A stretch of DNA of 64,000 bases, from the NCBI RefSeq assembly GCF_022458745.1, contig NZ_JAJJJF010000001.1, forward strand, positions 558,001 to 622,000. Reading direction: 5' to 3'. This DNA comes from Bacillus piscicola (lineage in GTDB: Bacteria; Bacillota; Bacilli; Bacillales; Marinococcaceae). Below the pieces are notes generated by a model. It was not told where the DNA came from, ran no database searches, and worked only from the letters and a program-made list of their open reading frames with translations. The translations under genes were made by a program, and so were the position numbers. The stretch's first letter is position 1, and the number at the start of each line of letters is the position of its first letter. This document shows, piece by piece, positions 27,039-36,014 of the stretch.

Positions 27039-27798
27039 ACAAAAGCCTCAAAAAAATTCCCAAAAGTGGATGGTCACTTTTTCCGATATGATTTTATTAA
27101 TTTTGGTATTCTTTGTGATGTTGTTTTCTATGTCTGCTATAGACGCCAAAAAGTTTCAAGCACTTGCTGATTCTTTTCAAAACAGGGATATGTTTAACAG
27201 CCTCCCTTCTATTATTGAATTTGAAAACCCTGCTAATAATGTCGGCTCTGAGGAAAAGGACGGGTCGCTCAACGAGTTAAACGAAGTGGATGAAGGACAG
27301 CTGAAACAAGAGGAATTGGATGATTTACTGCAAGAAGTTGAGGAATACTTAGCAGAAAATAATCTTAACGAAAATATTTCAGCGACAAGAGATGAGCGCG
27401 GAGTAGTCCTCGTCTTGCAGGAACAAATATTGTTCGAGACAGGAGAAGCGGATATTTTACAAGATGCTGAGCCCTTTTTAAATAAAGTGGGGGCGCTGCT
27501 AAAGACACTCTCTAATGTGGTGAAAGTAGAAGGACACACGGATGACCGGCCGATCTCAACATTCCGTTATCCCTCTAATTGGGAGCTTTCCGGAGCCAGA
27601 GCTGGAAGTGTCATTCGTTATCTGACGGAAGAATACGATTTAGATCCAAAGAGATTTATTGCCACAGGGTATGGGGAAACTAGGCCTGTCGCTCCGAACG
27701 ACACGGAAGACAACTTAGGAAAAAACCGGCGTGTTGTAATCGTGATCTCCAGTCCGGAATTTGAGGAAGAATTAACAGACGCTGCTGGTGATCTATAA
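27025..27798 (+). CDS. motS: Flagellar motor stator subunit MotS
   Basis: MotB-like stator subunit of 257 residues with one membrane helix and a periplasmic OmpA-like peptidoglycan-binding domain. The helix opens VTFSDMILLILVFFVMLFSM with Asp21, the ion-binding residue. A long acidic linker (residues 55-112) precedes the OmpA domain, whose VEGHTDDRPISTF and NWELSGARAG motifs bind murein. Linker is Glu/Asp-rich, in line with salt-adapted proteins. A perfect 18-base-stem terminator follows. Confidence 0.92.
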   Translation: MRRNKQKPQKNSQKWMVTFSDMILLILVFFVMLFSMSAIDAKKFQALADSFQNRDMFNSLPSIIEFENPANNVGSEEKDGSLNELNEVDEGQLKQEELDDLLQEVEEYLAENNLNENISATRDERGVVLVLQEQILFETGEADILQDAEPFLNKVGALLKTLSNVVKVEGHTDDRPISTFRYPSNWELSGARAGSVIRYLTEEYDLDPKRFIATGYGETRPVAPNDTEDNLGKNRRVVIVISSPEFEEELTDAAGDL

Positions 27799-27822
27799 GC
27801 GAAAGGGCAACTAATTCATAAG

Positions 27823-27870
27823 GGCTGTTCCAAAAAGGTTGGTTTAAAACCTTTTTGGAACAGCCTTTTA
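27823..27870. terminator. Bidirectional terminator between motS and acuC
   Basis: Perfect 18-base stem (GGCTGTTCCAAAAAGGTT, 27823-27840, with its complement 27848-27865) between convergent genes, followed by TTTT. Confidence 0.9.
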
Positions 27871-27888
27871 AGGTTTGAAGGAAATCTT

Positions 27889-29046
27889 CTACCCTTGCTC
27901 TAATCTAATATGATACAACGCTTTTTCGAGGGTTCTGAGATTTTTCTCTTGAATTTCGGCACGACGTGGAACTGGAGGAACCGCGGGGTCGGTCCAATCT
28001 ACAGGAAGGTCAGTGTCTGGCACGTCTTCCCATTTTTCTATCCAAGCTTTGGGGATCGGCTTCTTTAGTATATGTGTTTGATTCGTCATTGCTAGCCAAA
28101 CCAGCCCCCATGCTCTAGGGACAACTCTCCACATATCATAACCACCTCCGCCAACAGCAATCCACTTTCCATTGCAGTACTTATGAGCAAGCTCATGAGC
28201 AATCTGAGGAATTTTCATGTAAGTCTGAATAGATACCGCCAGATGGGTTAACGGATCATAATAATGAGCATCGGCCCCATTTTGGGTAAAGATAACATCT
28301 GGCTTATAGAATTCGACTAATTCCTTGAAAGCTGTTTCGTAACATTCCAGAAAAGAATCATCCTCCGTGAAGGCGTCAACTGGAATGTTTATAGAAAGTC
28401 CATATCCTTTTCCAGCACCTTTTTCATGTACACTTCCAGTACCAGGAAAAAGGTACCGGCCTGTTTCATGAATAGAAAAAGTACAAACACTCGGCTCATC
28501 ATAGAATGACCATTGAACCCCGTCGCCGTGGTGAGCGTCTGTATCTACATACAATACTCTGACTCCATACTTCCTGCGCATATATTCAATCGCTATCGAG
28601 CTGTCATTATAGACACAAAACCCCGAAGCTTTTCCACGAAAACCATGATGAAGCCCACCACCAAGATTAAGTGCATGTTCGCTTTTTCCTTCCATCACCA
28701 TATCAACCGCTGTGAGTGTCCCGCCTACGAGCGATGCAGCTGCTTCGTGCATATGCGGGAAAGTAGGAGTGTCCTCCGTTCCAATCCCGTAGCTGTGGGC
28801 AATCGCTTCATCTAATTTATTTTCCCCAGCTGCTTTCACTGCGTTAATATAGTTTCTGTCATGAATTAGCCCAATCTCTTCATCCGTCGCAACTCGTGGC
28901 GGTGACACGGAGGATAGAGGGAGAGCTCCAGCCATCCGTAAAAGGTCATACGTTAAATGAAGTCGCAAATGATTAAAAGGATGGTCGTCATTGAACTTAT
29001 AGTTAAGTTGTTTTTCCGAGTACACAAAAATAGCATCTTGTCTCAT
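27889..29046 (-). CDS. acuC: Acetoin utilization protein AcuC (lysine deacetylase)
   Basis: Zn-dependent class I/II histone deacetylase-like enzyme, 385 residues. In B. subtilis AcuC removes the acetyl group placed by AcuA on acetyl-CoA synthetase, reactivating AcsA. Catalytic elements: GGGLHHGFRGKASGFCVYND near residue 128, YVDTDAHHGDGVQ near residue 165 carrying the His-Asp metal ligands, and later QNGADAHYYDPL and VGGGGYDM. The start overlaps the acuB stop by four bases; together with acuA the three form one leftward operon diverging from acsA. Confidence 0.93.
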   Translation of the reverse strand: MRQDAIFVYSEKQLNYKFNDDHPFNHLRLHLTYDLLRMAGALPLSSVSPPRVATDEEIGLIHDRNYINAVKAAGENKLDEAIAHSYGIGTEDTPTFPHMHEAAASLVGGTLTAVDMVMEGKSEHALNLGGGLHHGFRGKASGFCVYNDSSIAIEYMRRKYGVRVLYVDTDAHHGDGVQWSFYDEPSVCTFSIHETGRYLFPGTGSVHEKGAGKGYGLSINIPVDAFTEDDSFLECYETAFKELVEFYKPDVIFTQNGADAHYYDPLTHLAVSIQTYMKIPQIAHELAHKYCNGKWIAVGGGGYDMWRVVPRAWGLVWLAMTNQTHILKKPIPKAWIEKWEDVPDTDLPVDWTDPAVPPVPRRAEIQEKNLRTLEKALYHIRLEQG

Positions 29047-29690
29047 TGTTGTAACCCTGGGAAGCGGGGTCCCTGCACTTCGTAGCCTTTCGATTGTATA
29101 TGTTTAATGATGCTGCGCGGATCCATCGTGCGTACTCGGAATGTAAGAATATTCCAACCCTGATCACTGTGCGGATAGACTAGCAGGCTGGTTACGTTCA
29201 CGTGATGCTCCTTAAAGATAGTGGAGATATCGGCTAATTGTCCAGGCTTGTTCGGGACTTTCACTTCAATATGTGAAGAAGGCTCATGTGCGCCTGTCAA
29301 TTTAACAAGGGTGTGCAATACATCAGTTTCGGTAAGCAATCCCCTTAATTGATCGTCTTCTGTGACCACTGGAAGAGCGCTTATGTCGTTCTCCCCATAC
29401 AGAACAGCTGCCTCCTCAATAAAATCCAATGGATGAGTTGTAATCACTGGGTATTTCATGATTCTTGAGACAGGGTGGAGAAGACTTTCATTATTGTCGT
29501 CTAAATAAAAAATAGAGGGGCTAGCATCACGAATATCCCGATCAGAGACAATACCGATTAACGTTTTGTCCTCCTTTATTACAGGGAGGTGGCGGATTTT
29601 ATTTTGGTGGAGCAGTTCTAATGCTTCTTGTATCGTTTGTTCTTCTGTAATAGTTACTGGTTGCTTAATCATAATGTCTTCAACAAGCAT
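29043..29690 (-). CDS. acuB: AcuB, CBS-ACT regulatory protein
   Basis: Protein of 215 residues: two CBS domains (residues 1-135; MLVEDIMIKQPVTITEEQTI and ISALPVVTEDDQLRGLLTETD) followed by an ACT domain (SHIEVKVPNKPGQLADISTI). CBS pairs bind adenine nucleotides; AcuB is part of the acetoin/acetate utilisation locus but its precise role is not defined. ATG at 29690 follows AAGGAG at eight bases; a GTG three codons upstream would be too close to that ribosome binding site. Confidence 0.9.
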   Translation of the reverse strand: MLVEDIMIKQPVTITEEQTIQEALELLHQNKIRHLPVIKEDKTLIGIVSDRDIRDASPSIFYLDDNNESLLHPVSRIMKYPVITTHPLDFIEEAAVLYGENDISALPVVTEDDQLRGLLTETDVLHTLVKLTGAHEPSSHIEVKVPNKPGQLADISTIFKEHHVNVTSLLVYPHSDQGWNILTFRVRTMDPRSIIKHIQSKGYEVQGPRFPGLQQ

Positions 29691-29709
29691 ACACAGCACT
29701 CCTTTTCAG

Positions 29710-30342
29710 TTAATAGAAAAAACGATTGGATAAGCGGACAGCATCAAATTGTACAATCGAATCGGGATCCACACGATTGCCGATACGTACCATCAGACAA
29801 TTTGCAGGATGAGAAGATATTTCCGGATCATCGGTTGCCATCCACTCAAGGCCCCCGGCGTTCATCATTTTTTCCATCATTTTTCTGTAATCCCAAACGG
29901 ACAATCCACTTCCTTTTAAGTCCCAGTGCCAATAATACTCTGTCGTTATGATAATATAATCTTCCATCGCATCATCAAGCATAGAAAATTCCAGTATTTT
30001 TTTGCCGATTTTCGCTCCTCTGTATTCTCGGGCAATCTCAATTGCCCCCAGTTCCAAAAGGTTGTCCATGTTTGCTTCTGACCATCGTTCCAGTGAATCA
30101 GGATACAGAAATGTTACATAACCGATGATTGTATTTCCATCAACGACCACATTGATTCGGCCTTCAGGAAGGTCGGCAATTCCTATTAATGCTTTTTTCT
30201 GTTCTTCGGGTGGCCGGAAGGCGACGAGTCCTTCGTGAAAATCATAATCGTGAATTTTTCTGCCGGAAATGGGGCCTTCTATGAAGAGGCTTCGACCATC
30301 AAATTCCAAACTTCTTGAATAATAAGTTTGTTTATGTTCCAT
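29710..30342 (-). CDS. acuA: Protein acetyltransferase AcuA
   Basis: GNAT-family enzyme of 210 residues that in B. subtilis acetylates the active-site lysine of AcsA and switches it off. Visible: the acetyl-CoA-binding strand-loop LLELGAIEIAREYRGAKIGKKILE near residue 94 with the R/Q-x-x-G-x-G/A-type loop, and YIIITTEYYWHWDLKGSGLS after it. First gene of the leftward acuABC unit; acsA, its target, is divergently transcribed 313 bases away, which keeps enzyme and regulator under nearby promoters. Confidence 0.92.
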   Translation of the reverse strand: MEHKQTYYSRSLEFDGRSLFIEGPISGRKIHDYDFHEGLVAFRPPEEQKKALIGIADLPEGRINVVVDGNTIIGYVTFLYPDSLERWSEANMDNLLELGAIEIAREYRGAKIGKKILEFSMLDDAMEDYIIITTEYYWHWDLKGSGLSVWDYRKMMEKMMNAGGLEWMATDDPEISSHPANCLMVRIGNRVDPDSIVQFDAVRLSNRFFY

Positions 30343-30655
30343 GCAAGTACCACCTTTTGCTAGTTCTTACGTTCAGCTCATGTTCCCTATACAACATTCC
30401 CGAAAACAGCGAAGACAAATACAATACTCTCTTCTACTTTATCATAATGTGTTACCAATTTTGAGAAGCATATTCTTGATTGGAGTAAAATTCATAATTT
30501 TCATTAAAACTGAACGTTTGGTAATTTATTTATATTGTTGTTCGTTTTTATCAACTAAATAAACACTTCTGAAATTGATTCAATTGAAGAAAAATTCTCA
30601 GTATATTATAATGGCACTTAGAACAAAATTTACATAATAGAAAGGAAGGTCGTAT
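30343..30655. other. acuA-acsA divergent intergenic region
   Basis: 313 A/T-rich bases carrying the acsA promoter at 30584-30612 and the repeated motif ACTTCTGAAATTGATTCAAT at 30565-30584, whose end abuts the -35. I looked for a CcpA (cre) site, expected from B. subtilis, and found no convincing match. No gene. Confidence 0.5.
30584..30612 (+). promoter_or_regulatory. Sigma-A promoter of acsA
   Basis: TTGAAG (30584-30589), 17-base spacer, TATAAT (30607-30612); start site about 37 bases before the acsA ATG. Confidence 0.75.
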
Positions 30656-32374
30656 ATGAAGGTTGAATCACTTCCACCGCGTGATGGAGATTATAATCTA
30701 AAGAATTATGAGCAAACGGCTTCAAACTTTGATTGGAGCGAAGTGGAAAAGAAATTTACCTGGCATGACACAGGTAAAGTTAACATAGCGTATGAGACGA
30801 TTGATCGCCATGCCGAGAACCCGAAAAAAAAGAATCAAGTAGCATTACATTATAAAGATGCAAATCGAACTGAAACATATACATTTGCTGAAATGAAAGA
30901 CATGACGAATAAAGCAGCGAACGTTATCAAAGATGCCGGCATTCAAAAAGGGGATCGGGTTTTTATTTTTATGCCACGTAGTCCAGAGTTGTATTTTGCT
31001 CTGTTAGGAGCTGTAAAAGTGGGAGCCATTGTCGGTCCGCTTTTTGAAGCGTTTATGGAAGGCGCAGTTAAAAGCCGGCTTGAAGACAGTGAAGCAAAAG
31101 CAATCGTCACAACAACCGAATTATTGGGGCGTGTCCCAGTAGATGATCTGCCTCATCTGGACACGCTTTTTGTTGTCGGCAAGGACGTTAAAGAAGACGA
31201 CAGCACGATTGATTTTAATGCACGTGTAGAAAAGGCGAGCTCCGACCTTGAGATAGAATGGGTTGATCGGGAAGATGGAATGATCCTGCATTATACGTCT
31301 GGCTCTACAGGGAAGCCTAAAGGTGTTTTGCATGTCCACAACGTAATGATCCAGCAATACCAATCCGCTAAATGGGTGCTGGATCTGAATGAGAACGATG
31401 TATTCTGGTGTACAGCTGATCCAGGGTGGGTGACAGGGACATCATACGGTATCTTTGGTCCGTGGCTGGTCGGAGCGACTAATGTCGTTCGCGGCGGACG
31501 TTTTAGTCCCCAAGACTGGTACAGCACATTGGAAGAGTATAAGGTGACCGTTTGGTACAGTGCCCCGACAGCATTCCGGATGTTAATGAGCGCAGGGGAC
31601 GAGGTCGTAAAAAATTACGATTTATCTAATCTCCGTCACATTTTAAGTGTAGGTGAACCTCTAAACCCAGAGGTCATTCGTTGGGGAGAGAAAGTATTTG
31701 ACCTGCGGATTCATGACACTTGGTGGATGACGGAAACAGGCGCGCTGATCGTGGCAAACTTCCCGGCGGTGACTATTAAAGCGGGCTCCATGGGGAAAGC
31801 ACTGCCTGGGATTAAGGTAGCCATTGTAGATGATCAAGGAAACGAATTGCCGCCAAATCGAATGGGGAATTTGGCAATTGCTAAAGGCTGGCCTGCAATG
31901 ATGAGAGCGATATGGAACAACAAAGAAAAGTATGACAGCTATTTTGAATTAGACGGCTGGTATGTTTCAGGTGATTCAGCGTATATGGATGAGGATGGCT
32001 ATGTATGGTTCCAAGGACGTATTGATGATGTGATTATGACAGCTGGTGAACGTGTCGGCCCGTTCGAAGTGGAGAGCAAGTTGTTGGAACATCCTGCTGT
32101 AGCTGAAGCTGGGGTAATCGGAAAGCCAGACCCCGTCCGTGGCGAAATTATTAAAGCATTCGTTTCTCTTCTAGAAGGAAATGAGCCTTCAGATGAACTA
32201 AAAGAAGACATTCGCCAATTTGTAAAGAAGGGACTTGCAGGGCATGCAGCACCTCGGGAAATTGAATTTCGCGATAAGCTGCCTAAAACACGCAGCGGTA
32301 AGATTATGCGACGTGTCTTGAAAGCTTGGGAACTGGATTTACCAACAGGAGATCTCTCTACCATGGAGGATTAA
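30656..32374 (+). CDS. acsA: Acetyl-CoA synthetase
   Basis: AMP-forming acetate--CoA ligase, 572 residues (normal for the B. subtilis enzyme), which activates acetate for growth on overflow products. Motifs: ILHYTSGSTGKPKG P-loop near residue 212, DTWWMTETG near 360, GDSAYMDEDGY hinge region near 443, and PKTRSGK near 542 whose Lys is the target acetylated by AcuA and deacetylated by AcuC. Ribosome binding site AAAGGAAGG. A terminator follows the stop closely. Confidence 0.95.
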   Translation: MKVESLPPRDGDYNLKNYEQTASNFDWSEVEKKFTWHDTGKVNIAYETIDRHAENPKKKNQVALHYKDANRTETYTFAEMKDMTNKAANVIKDAGIQKGDRVFIFMPRSPELYFALLGAVKVGAIVGPLFEAFMEGAVKSRLEDSEAKAIVTTTELLGRVPVDDLPHLDTLFVVGKDVKEDDSTIDFNARVEKASSDLEIEWVDREDGMILHYTSGSTGKPKGVLHVHNVMIQQYQSAKWVLDLNENDVFWCTADPGWVTGTSYGIFGPWLVGATNVVRGGRFSPQDWYSTLEEYKVTVWYSAPTAFRMLMSAGDEVVKNYDLSNLRHILSVGEPLNPEVIRWGEKVFDLRIHDTWWMTETGALIVANFPAVTIKAGSMGKALPGIKVAIVDDQGNELPPNRMGNLAIAKGWPAMMRAIWNNKEKYDSYFELDGWYVSGDSAYMDEDGYVWFQGRIDDVIMTAGERVGPFEVESKLLEHPAVAEAGVIGKPDPVRGEIIKAFVSLLEGNEPSDELKEDIRQFVKKGLAGHAAPREIEFRDKLPKTRSGKIMRRVLKAWELDLPTGDLSTMED

Positions 32375-32384
32375 TAGAACATAC

Positions 32385-32416
32385 AAAAAAGCTGTCCTAA
32401 GGGGCAGCTTTTTTTG
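32385..32416 (+). terminator. Intrinsic terminator of acsA
   Basis: AAAAGCTGTCC/GGGCAGCTTTT stem (one G-U) followed by seven Ts. Confidence 0.85.
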
Positions 32417-32456
32417 CTCAAACAGATGGAGCCGGACAAAAGTATAGTAATCACAG

Positions 32457-32495
32457 AATAATCCGAACGATTGGATACAATCAGTTCGGATTATT
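32457..32495. repeat. Inverted repeat next to repeat copy B
   Basis: Perfect 12-base inverted repeat AATAATCCGAAC/GTTCGGATTATT with a 15-base loop. The core ATCCGAA/TTCGGAT recurs beside repeat copy C at 46580-46596. Confidence 0.6.
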
Positions 32496-32526
32496 AGGTT
32501 AAGTCAGTACTTGCTGACGTCGTTCC

Positions 32527-32829
32527 GTCAAAATACTTCGCTTTCCACGGGCACGGCCTCGGACCAACAGGATGTTAGTCACAAAGGGTTTGCCACAGGA
32601 CGTACTTGCACACGACGTGCTGGCTTCTGCATTGCGAACAAGAACACTAAAGAGAATAACTTCTTTGCTATTTTTGCGCCGAGTAACCGCAGGCGCAGGA
32701 CGTTCGCAATTTTAGCAGAAGAACCACTGCAAACGTGCACGCATTTAGCAGCAGCTCGCCTTTGTTCCTTCGTCTTGGTTGGATAATCTTCGGCTCGTGC
32801 TGTTCCCGCAGGGGTCTTCGTATTTTGAC
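32527..32829. repeat. Interspersed repeat copy B (303 bases)
   Basis: Same ends as the element at 14571-14729 (GTCAAAATAC at 32527, GTATTTTGAC ending 32829) and same outer sequence in opposite orientation, but with 144 additional interior bases after the shared GGAACAAAGG stretch. It fills most of the gap between the convergent acsA and PBP genes. It contains no credible gene despite open frames on both strands. Confidence 0.75.
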
Positions 32830-32928
32830 TACACTTAAACTCACAAACTTATTGTTCGACTTTTCAGTAACGGGTGGTAGATTTGTCTCAGCTCTTGGTG
32901 TAGAAGGTGGCACGCCCTTCTTGTTGAT

Positions 32929-35904
32929 CTAACTGTCTTCTTTCTTTTTTTGATTTTTGCCGTTGTTGTTATTTTTATTACCATTGTTTCCATTACCGTT
33001 GTTTTCTTTACTAGAGCTGTTGCCGTTGTTTTCATTTGGTTTCTTATCGTTATTACTGCCTTCACTGTTGTTGCTATCCTTGTTAGGATTCTTATTCGAA
33101 TTGTCGTTTTGGTTTCCGTCATCAGAAGGGGACGAAGAGTTATCGGTATTGTTGTTATCCTGCTCAGAACCTCCACTATTGTCGTTGTTCTGTTCCTCTG
33201 GTTCAGGATCTTCTTCTACAGCAGGTTCCTGAGGCTCAGGATTTTCGACGAGAGCAGCTCCGGAACTAGTCGATTCTCTGCCCATAGAATCAACCGCAGT
33301 AACAAAATAACTGCCGCTAGGTATTGAAACAGAGGTGGACGTATTTCCGGCGACCGAACGCAATCTCGTTCCATCAACCCGATAAACCCGATAACCAACA
33401 ATATCATTATCAGGATGTTTTGCCCATGATAATATCCCGTTGTAATAAGAGACCCCCGTAACTTGTGAAGGAACACGGCCATTATTAGGAGCGCTCCGGT
33501 CTGGAACAACGTTTCTCCAATGATCAGGTAAGTATTCACTTACTGCCCCTACGCTAAAATACTTTTCTTTAATGGCAACCCCCGTATGAACAAACTCAGC
33601 AGGGGTGGAGCTGTAAGCTTTGTACTGAGCTCCATTAATAGTTACAAAAGGTGAAGGGGTTAAACTGTCATCCACTTGGGAAGGTATATATTTGGCATTA
33701 AAGTAATCGGTTGTTGTAAGACCAGCTTCTGCACATAATGAGCTGGGCAGTTTTCCAGATATACCACAAATGGTCTGACGGACAATTCCTTCCGGTTGTT
33801 TAAATTGGTCTTCAATGCCGAAAACTTCAGCATTTGATTGATAGGCCGCATTCATCATCTCGGCCCAAATTTGCTGTGTTCGTGCCCCGTAACTTAACCC
33901 TTTATAATAATTAGCAACTGTTTGCGGGGTGTCATACCCAATCCAAATTCCAAACGTCACATTTGGATTGAACCCAATAAACCAAGAGTCATGCGTGTCA
34001 TTGGTAGTACCGGTTTTACCGGCCCAGTCTCCTCCAAACTGCATCCTTCCCGGAAGCGCGCCTGCTGTTCCTCCAGGTTTTAACACATCACGTAAAACGT
34101 CTGTCATAAGAAAGGCAGTCTGAGTCGAGAAAACTTGATTTGGATCCGTTTTATGCTCGTAAACAACTTTTCCATCTTTTGTTTCTATTTTATCAATCAT
34201 ATAAGATCTATTGTACTGACCGTGGTTTCCAAACACGGTAAAGGCATTGGTATTTTGCTCGACAGTAGTCCCGTACTTTAAACCGCCAATGGCACCCGAT
34301 TCAAATGGTTCATTAGGGTCTAGCCTTGTAAAACCCATTTTTTCAAGAGCCTGCCTGGAGACGTCGTGATCAACACGCTGGAATGTTCGAACGGCAGGCA
34401 CGTTTCTAGATTCTTTTAGTGCTTGCCGCACACTGACAAACCCCTTGTACACACCGCCATAATTCGTAAAAGGTGTGCCATCACTATAAGTACTGGGGAC
34501 ATCAGGAAGAACGGTGCCGGGCTGAACAATACCTTCATCCATAGCAGGACCGTAGGCGAGTAAAGGTTTCATCGTAGAGCCATTTTGCCGATAAGCCTGC
34601 GTAGCGTGATTTAAATTCTGGACATCAAAATCTCTCCCGCCGACAAAGCTTAAAATGGCTCCACTGCTATTTTCGATCATAATGGCTCCTGTTTCCTCTT
34701 GTTCGGTTCCATTATCACCTTGGCGGTCAGGGCCAAACCACTGTGAACTCTTTACGGACTCCTGCATGGCATCATAGATTTCTTTTTTGACTGTGAGATG
34801 GACATTATATCCTCCCAGTGCTAATTTGTTGCGTGCCCGTGCATCATATTCTTCAATTGTTTGCTGCTGCTCTTCCTTTTTTAACTCATTTAATTTAATG
34901 CCATCTTCTTTCATAAGATCTTCTCTAATAATGCGAGCAGCACGACGTTGGGTTTCGAATGTAAGAAAAGGGTATTTTTCTACAACACTGCCTGATGGCT
35001 CTGCGAGATGTTCTTTTATGTCGTATGCAGCGGCTTCTTCGTACTCCTCTTTCGTAATATAATTGTTTTCAAGCATATTACGAAGGATATAATCTTTTCG
35101 GTTAAGAGCTGCATCAAAATTTTCTTTCACGTCTCCATTATTGGCAAACGGGGTGTAGGTAAAAGGATTTTTTGGAAGGCCTGCAATAAAGGCAGCCTGG
35201 GCGATATTTAAGTCTGAAGCGTTTACGCCAAAAATTCCTTCTGCCGCTGATTGTGCACCGGCTATATTACGACCGTCTGAATTACGCCCAAACGGAACAA
35301 TATTCAAATAAGCTTCCAGAATTTCATCTTTTTCAAGAAATTGTTCCATTCGAAGTGCCAGGGCAATTTCTTTTGCTTTTCGTTCAAAGGAGACCTCATT
35401 CGTTAAAATCTGGTTCTTGATCACTTGCTGGGTTAAGGTGCTTCCGCCTGTCTGAGTAGCTGCATCTGTGACTTCCTGGTATGTAGCACGCATAAGCGCT
35501 TTCGGTACGATGCCTTTATGTTCAAAGAAATATTCGTCCTCTGTAGAGATCACCGCGTTAATAAGGTGTTCGGAAATGTCCTCCAATGGAAGTTCTTCTC
35601 GTTCCAGATCAGCAGGAATCTTGCCTAAATATTTTTTGTCAGCAAAATAAATATCGCTAATTTCCTCATAGTTATAAATATGCTCTTCAAACTCTTCTTT
35701 ACTATAAGCCTCCTGATCTTCTACGAGGGACATAAAATATCCAGCCCCTGCCCCTCCAGCAAAAAATATTCCCATCAAGAGGGCCACAGAACCAATAAGT
35801 AAAAGGTTCCAGATTACTTGGGATGTTATGCGTATATTTTTGAAAACCGATTTTTCTCCCCATTTTTCAACTTTGCGATTCAGTTTATTAAAAAAGTCTT
35901 TCAT
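32929..35904 (-). CDS. Class A penicillin-binding protein 1A with Asn-rich tail
   Basis: Bifunctional peptidoglycan synthase of 991 residues. Order: cytoplasmic N-terminus; one membrane helix (about residues 33-58); GT51 glycosyltransferase with EDEYFFEHKGI, GGSTLTQQVIKN and RKAKEIALALRMEQ (residues 100-260); transpeptidase with STMK (serine nucleophile), SRN and KTGTT (residues 410-690); then a fibronectin type III-like domain (IVGYRVYRVDG, about 800-870); and a C-terminal tail of about 100 residues almost entirely Asn, Gly, Ser, Lys, Asp and Glu. ATG at 35904 follows GGGGGAATAATGG; an earlier ATG at 35928 has no ribosome binding site. Transcribed divergently from the tyrS T-box. Confidence 0.92.
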   Translation of the reverse strand: MKDFFNKLNRKVEKWGEKSVFKNIRITSQVIWNLLLIGSVALLMGIFFAGGAGAGYFMSLVEDQEAYSKEEFEEHIYNYEEISDIYFADKKYLGKIPADLEREELPLEDISEHLINAVISTEDEYFFEHKGIVPKALMRATYQEVTDAATQTGGSTLTQQVIKNQILTNEVSFERKAKEIALALRMEQFLEKDEILEAYLNIVPFGRNSDGRNIAGAQSAAEGIFGVNASDLNIAQAAFIAGLPKNPFTYTPFANNGDVKENFDAALNRKDYILRNMLENNYITKEEYEEAAAYDIKEHLAEPSGSVVEKYPFLTFETQRRAARIIREDLMKEDGIKLNELKKEEQQQTIEEYDARARNKLALGGYNVHLTVKKEIYDAMQESVKSSQWFGPDRQGDNGTEQEETGAIMIENSSGAILSFVGGRDFDVQNLNHATQAYRQNGSTMKPLLAYGPAMDEGIVQPGTVLPDVPSTYSDGTPFTNYGGVYKGFVSVRQALKESRNVPAVRTFQRVDHDVSRQALEKMGFTRLDPNEPFESGAIGGLKYGTTVEQNTNAFTVFGNHGQYNRSYMIDKIETKDGKVVYEHKTDPNQVFSTQTAFLMTDVLRDVLKPGGTAGALPGRMQFGGDWAGKTGTTNDTHDSWFIGFNPNVTFGIWIGYDTPQTVANYYKGLSYGARTQQIWAEMMNAAYQSNAEVFGIEDQFKQPEGIVRQTICGISGKLPSSLCAEAGLTTTDYFNAKYIPSQVDDSLTPSPFVTINGAQYKAYSSTPAEFVHTGVAIKEKYFSVGAVSEYLPDHWRNVVPDRSAPNNGRVPSQVTGVSYYNGILSWAKHPDNDIVGYRVYRVDGTRLRSVAGNTSTSVSIPSGSYFVTAVDSMGRESTSSGAALVENPEPQEPAVEEDPEPEEQNNDNSGGSEQDNNNTDNSSSPSDDGNQNDNSNKNPNKDSNNSEGSNNDKKPNENNGNSSSKENNGNGNNGNKNNNNGKNQKKKEDS

Positions 35905-35958
35905 ACCATTATTCCCCCTACATGTCACCGATATTATAGCATAACGAACGATGGCTTG

Positions 35959-35986
35959 TTGACAGGTTTCTAGAGAATATGATAAA
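35959..35986 (+). promoter_or_regulatory. Promoter of the tyrS T-box transcript
   Basis: Perfect TTGACA (35959-35964), 16-base spacer, GATAAA (35981-35986). A TATGAT at 35978 is too close to the -35 to be used with it. Confidence 0.55.
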
Positions 35987-36014
35987 AGATATATAAGATT
36001 GCAATAACATAACT

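Noticed and set aside
30343-30655. cre site expected between acuA and acsA
   Set aside because: Candidates around CG dinucleotides in this gap lacked the TGNAANCG half; no call made.
32511-32932. Several open frames on both strands between acsA and the PBP gene
   Set aside because: They lie within repeat copy B, lack ribosome binding sites, and show low-complexity, Arg/Cys-rich products typical of GC-rich non-coding repeats.
32950-33327. Open frames on the plus strand rich in Val, Leu, Ile and Phe
   Set aside because: They are complementary to the Asn-codon-rich tail of the PBP gene; the apparent hydrophobic proteins are reverse-strand artefacts.
35978-35983. TATGAT as the -10 of the tyrS leader promoter
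   Set aside because: Only 13 bases from the perfect TTGACA; GATAAA at 35981 gives an acceptable 16-base spacer.
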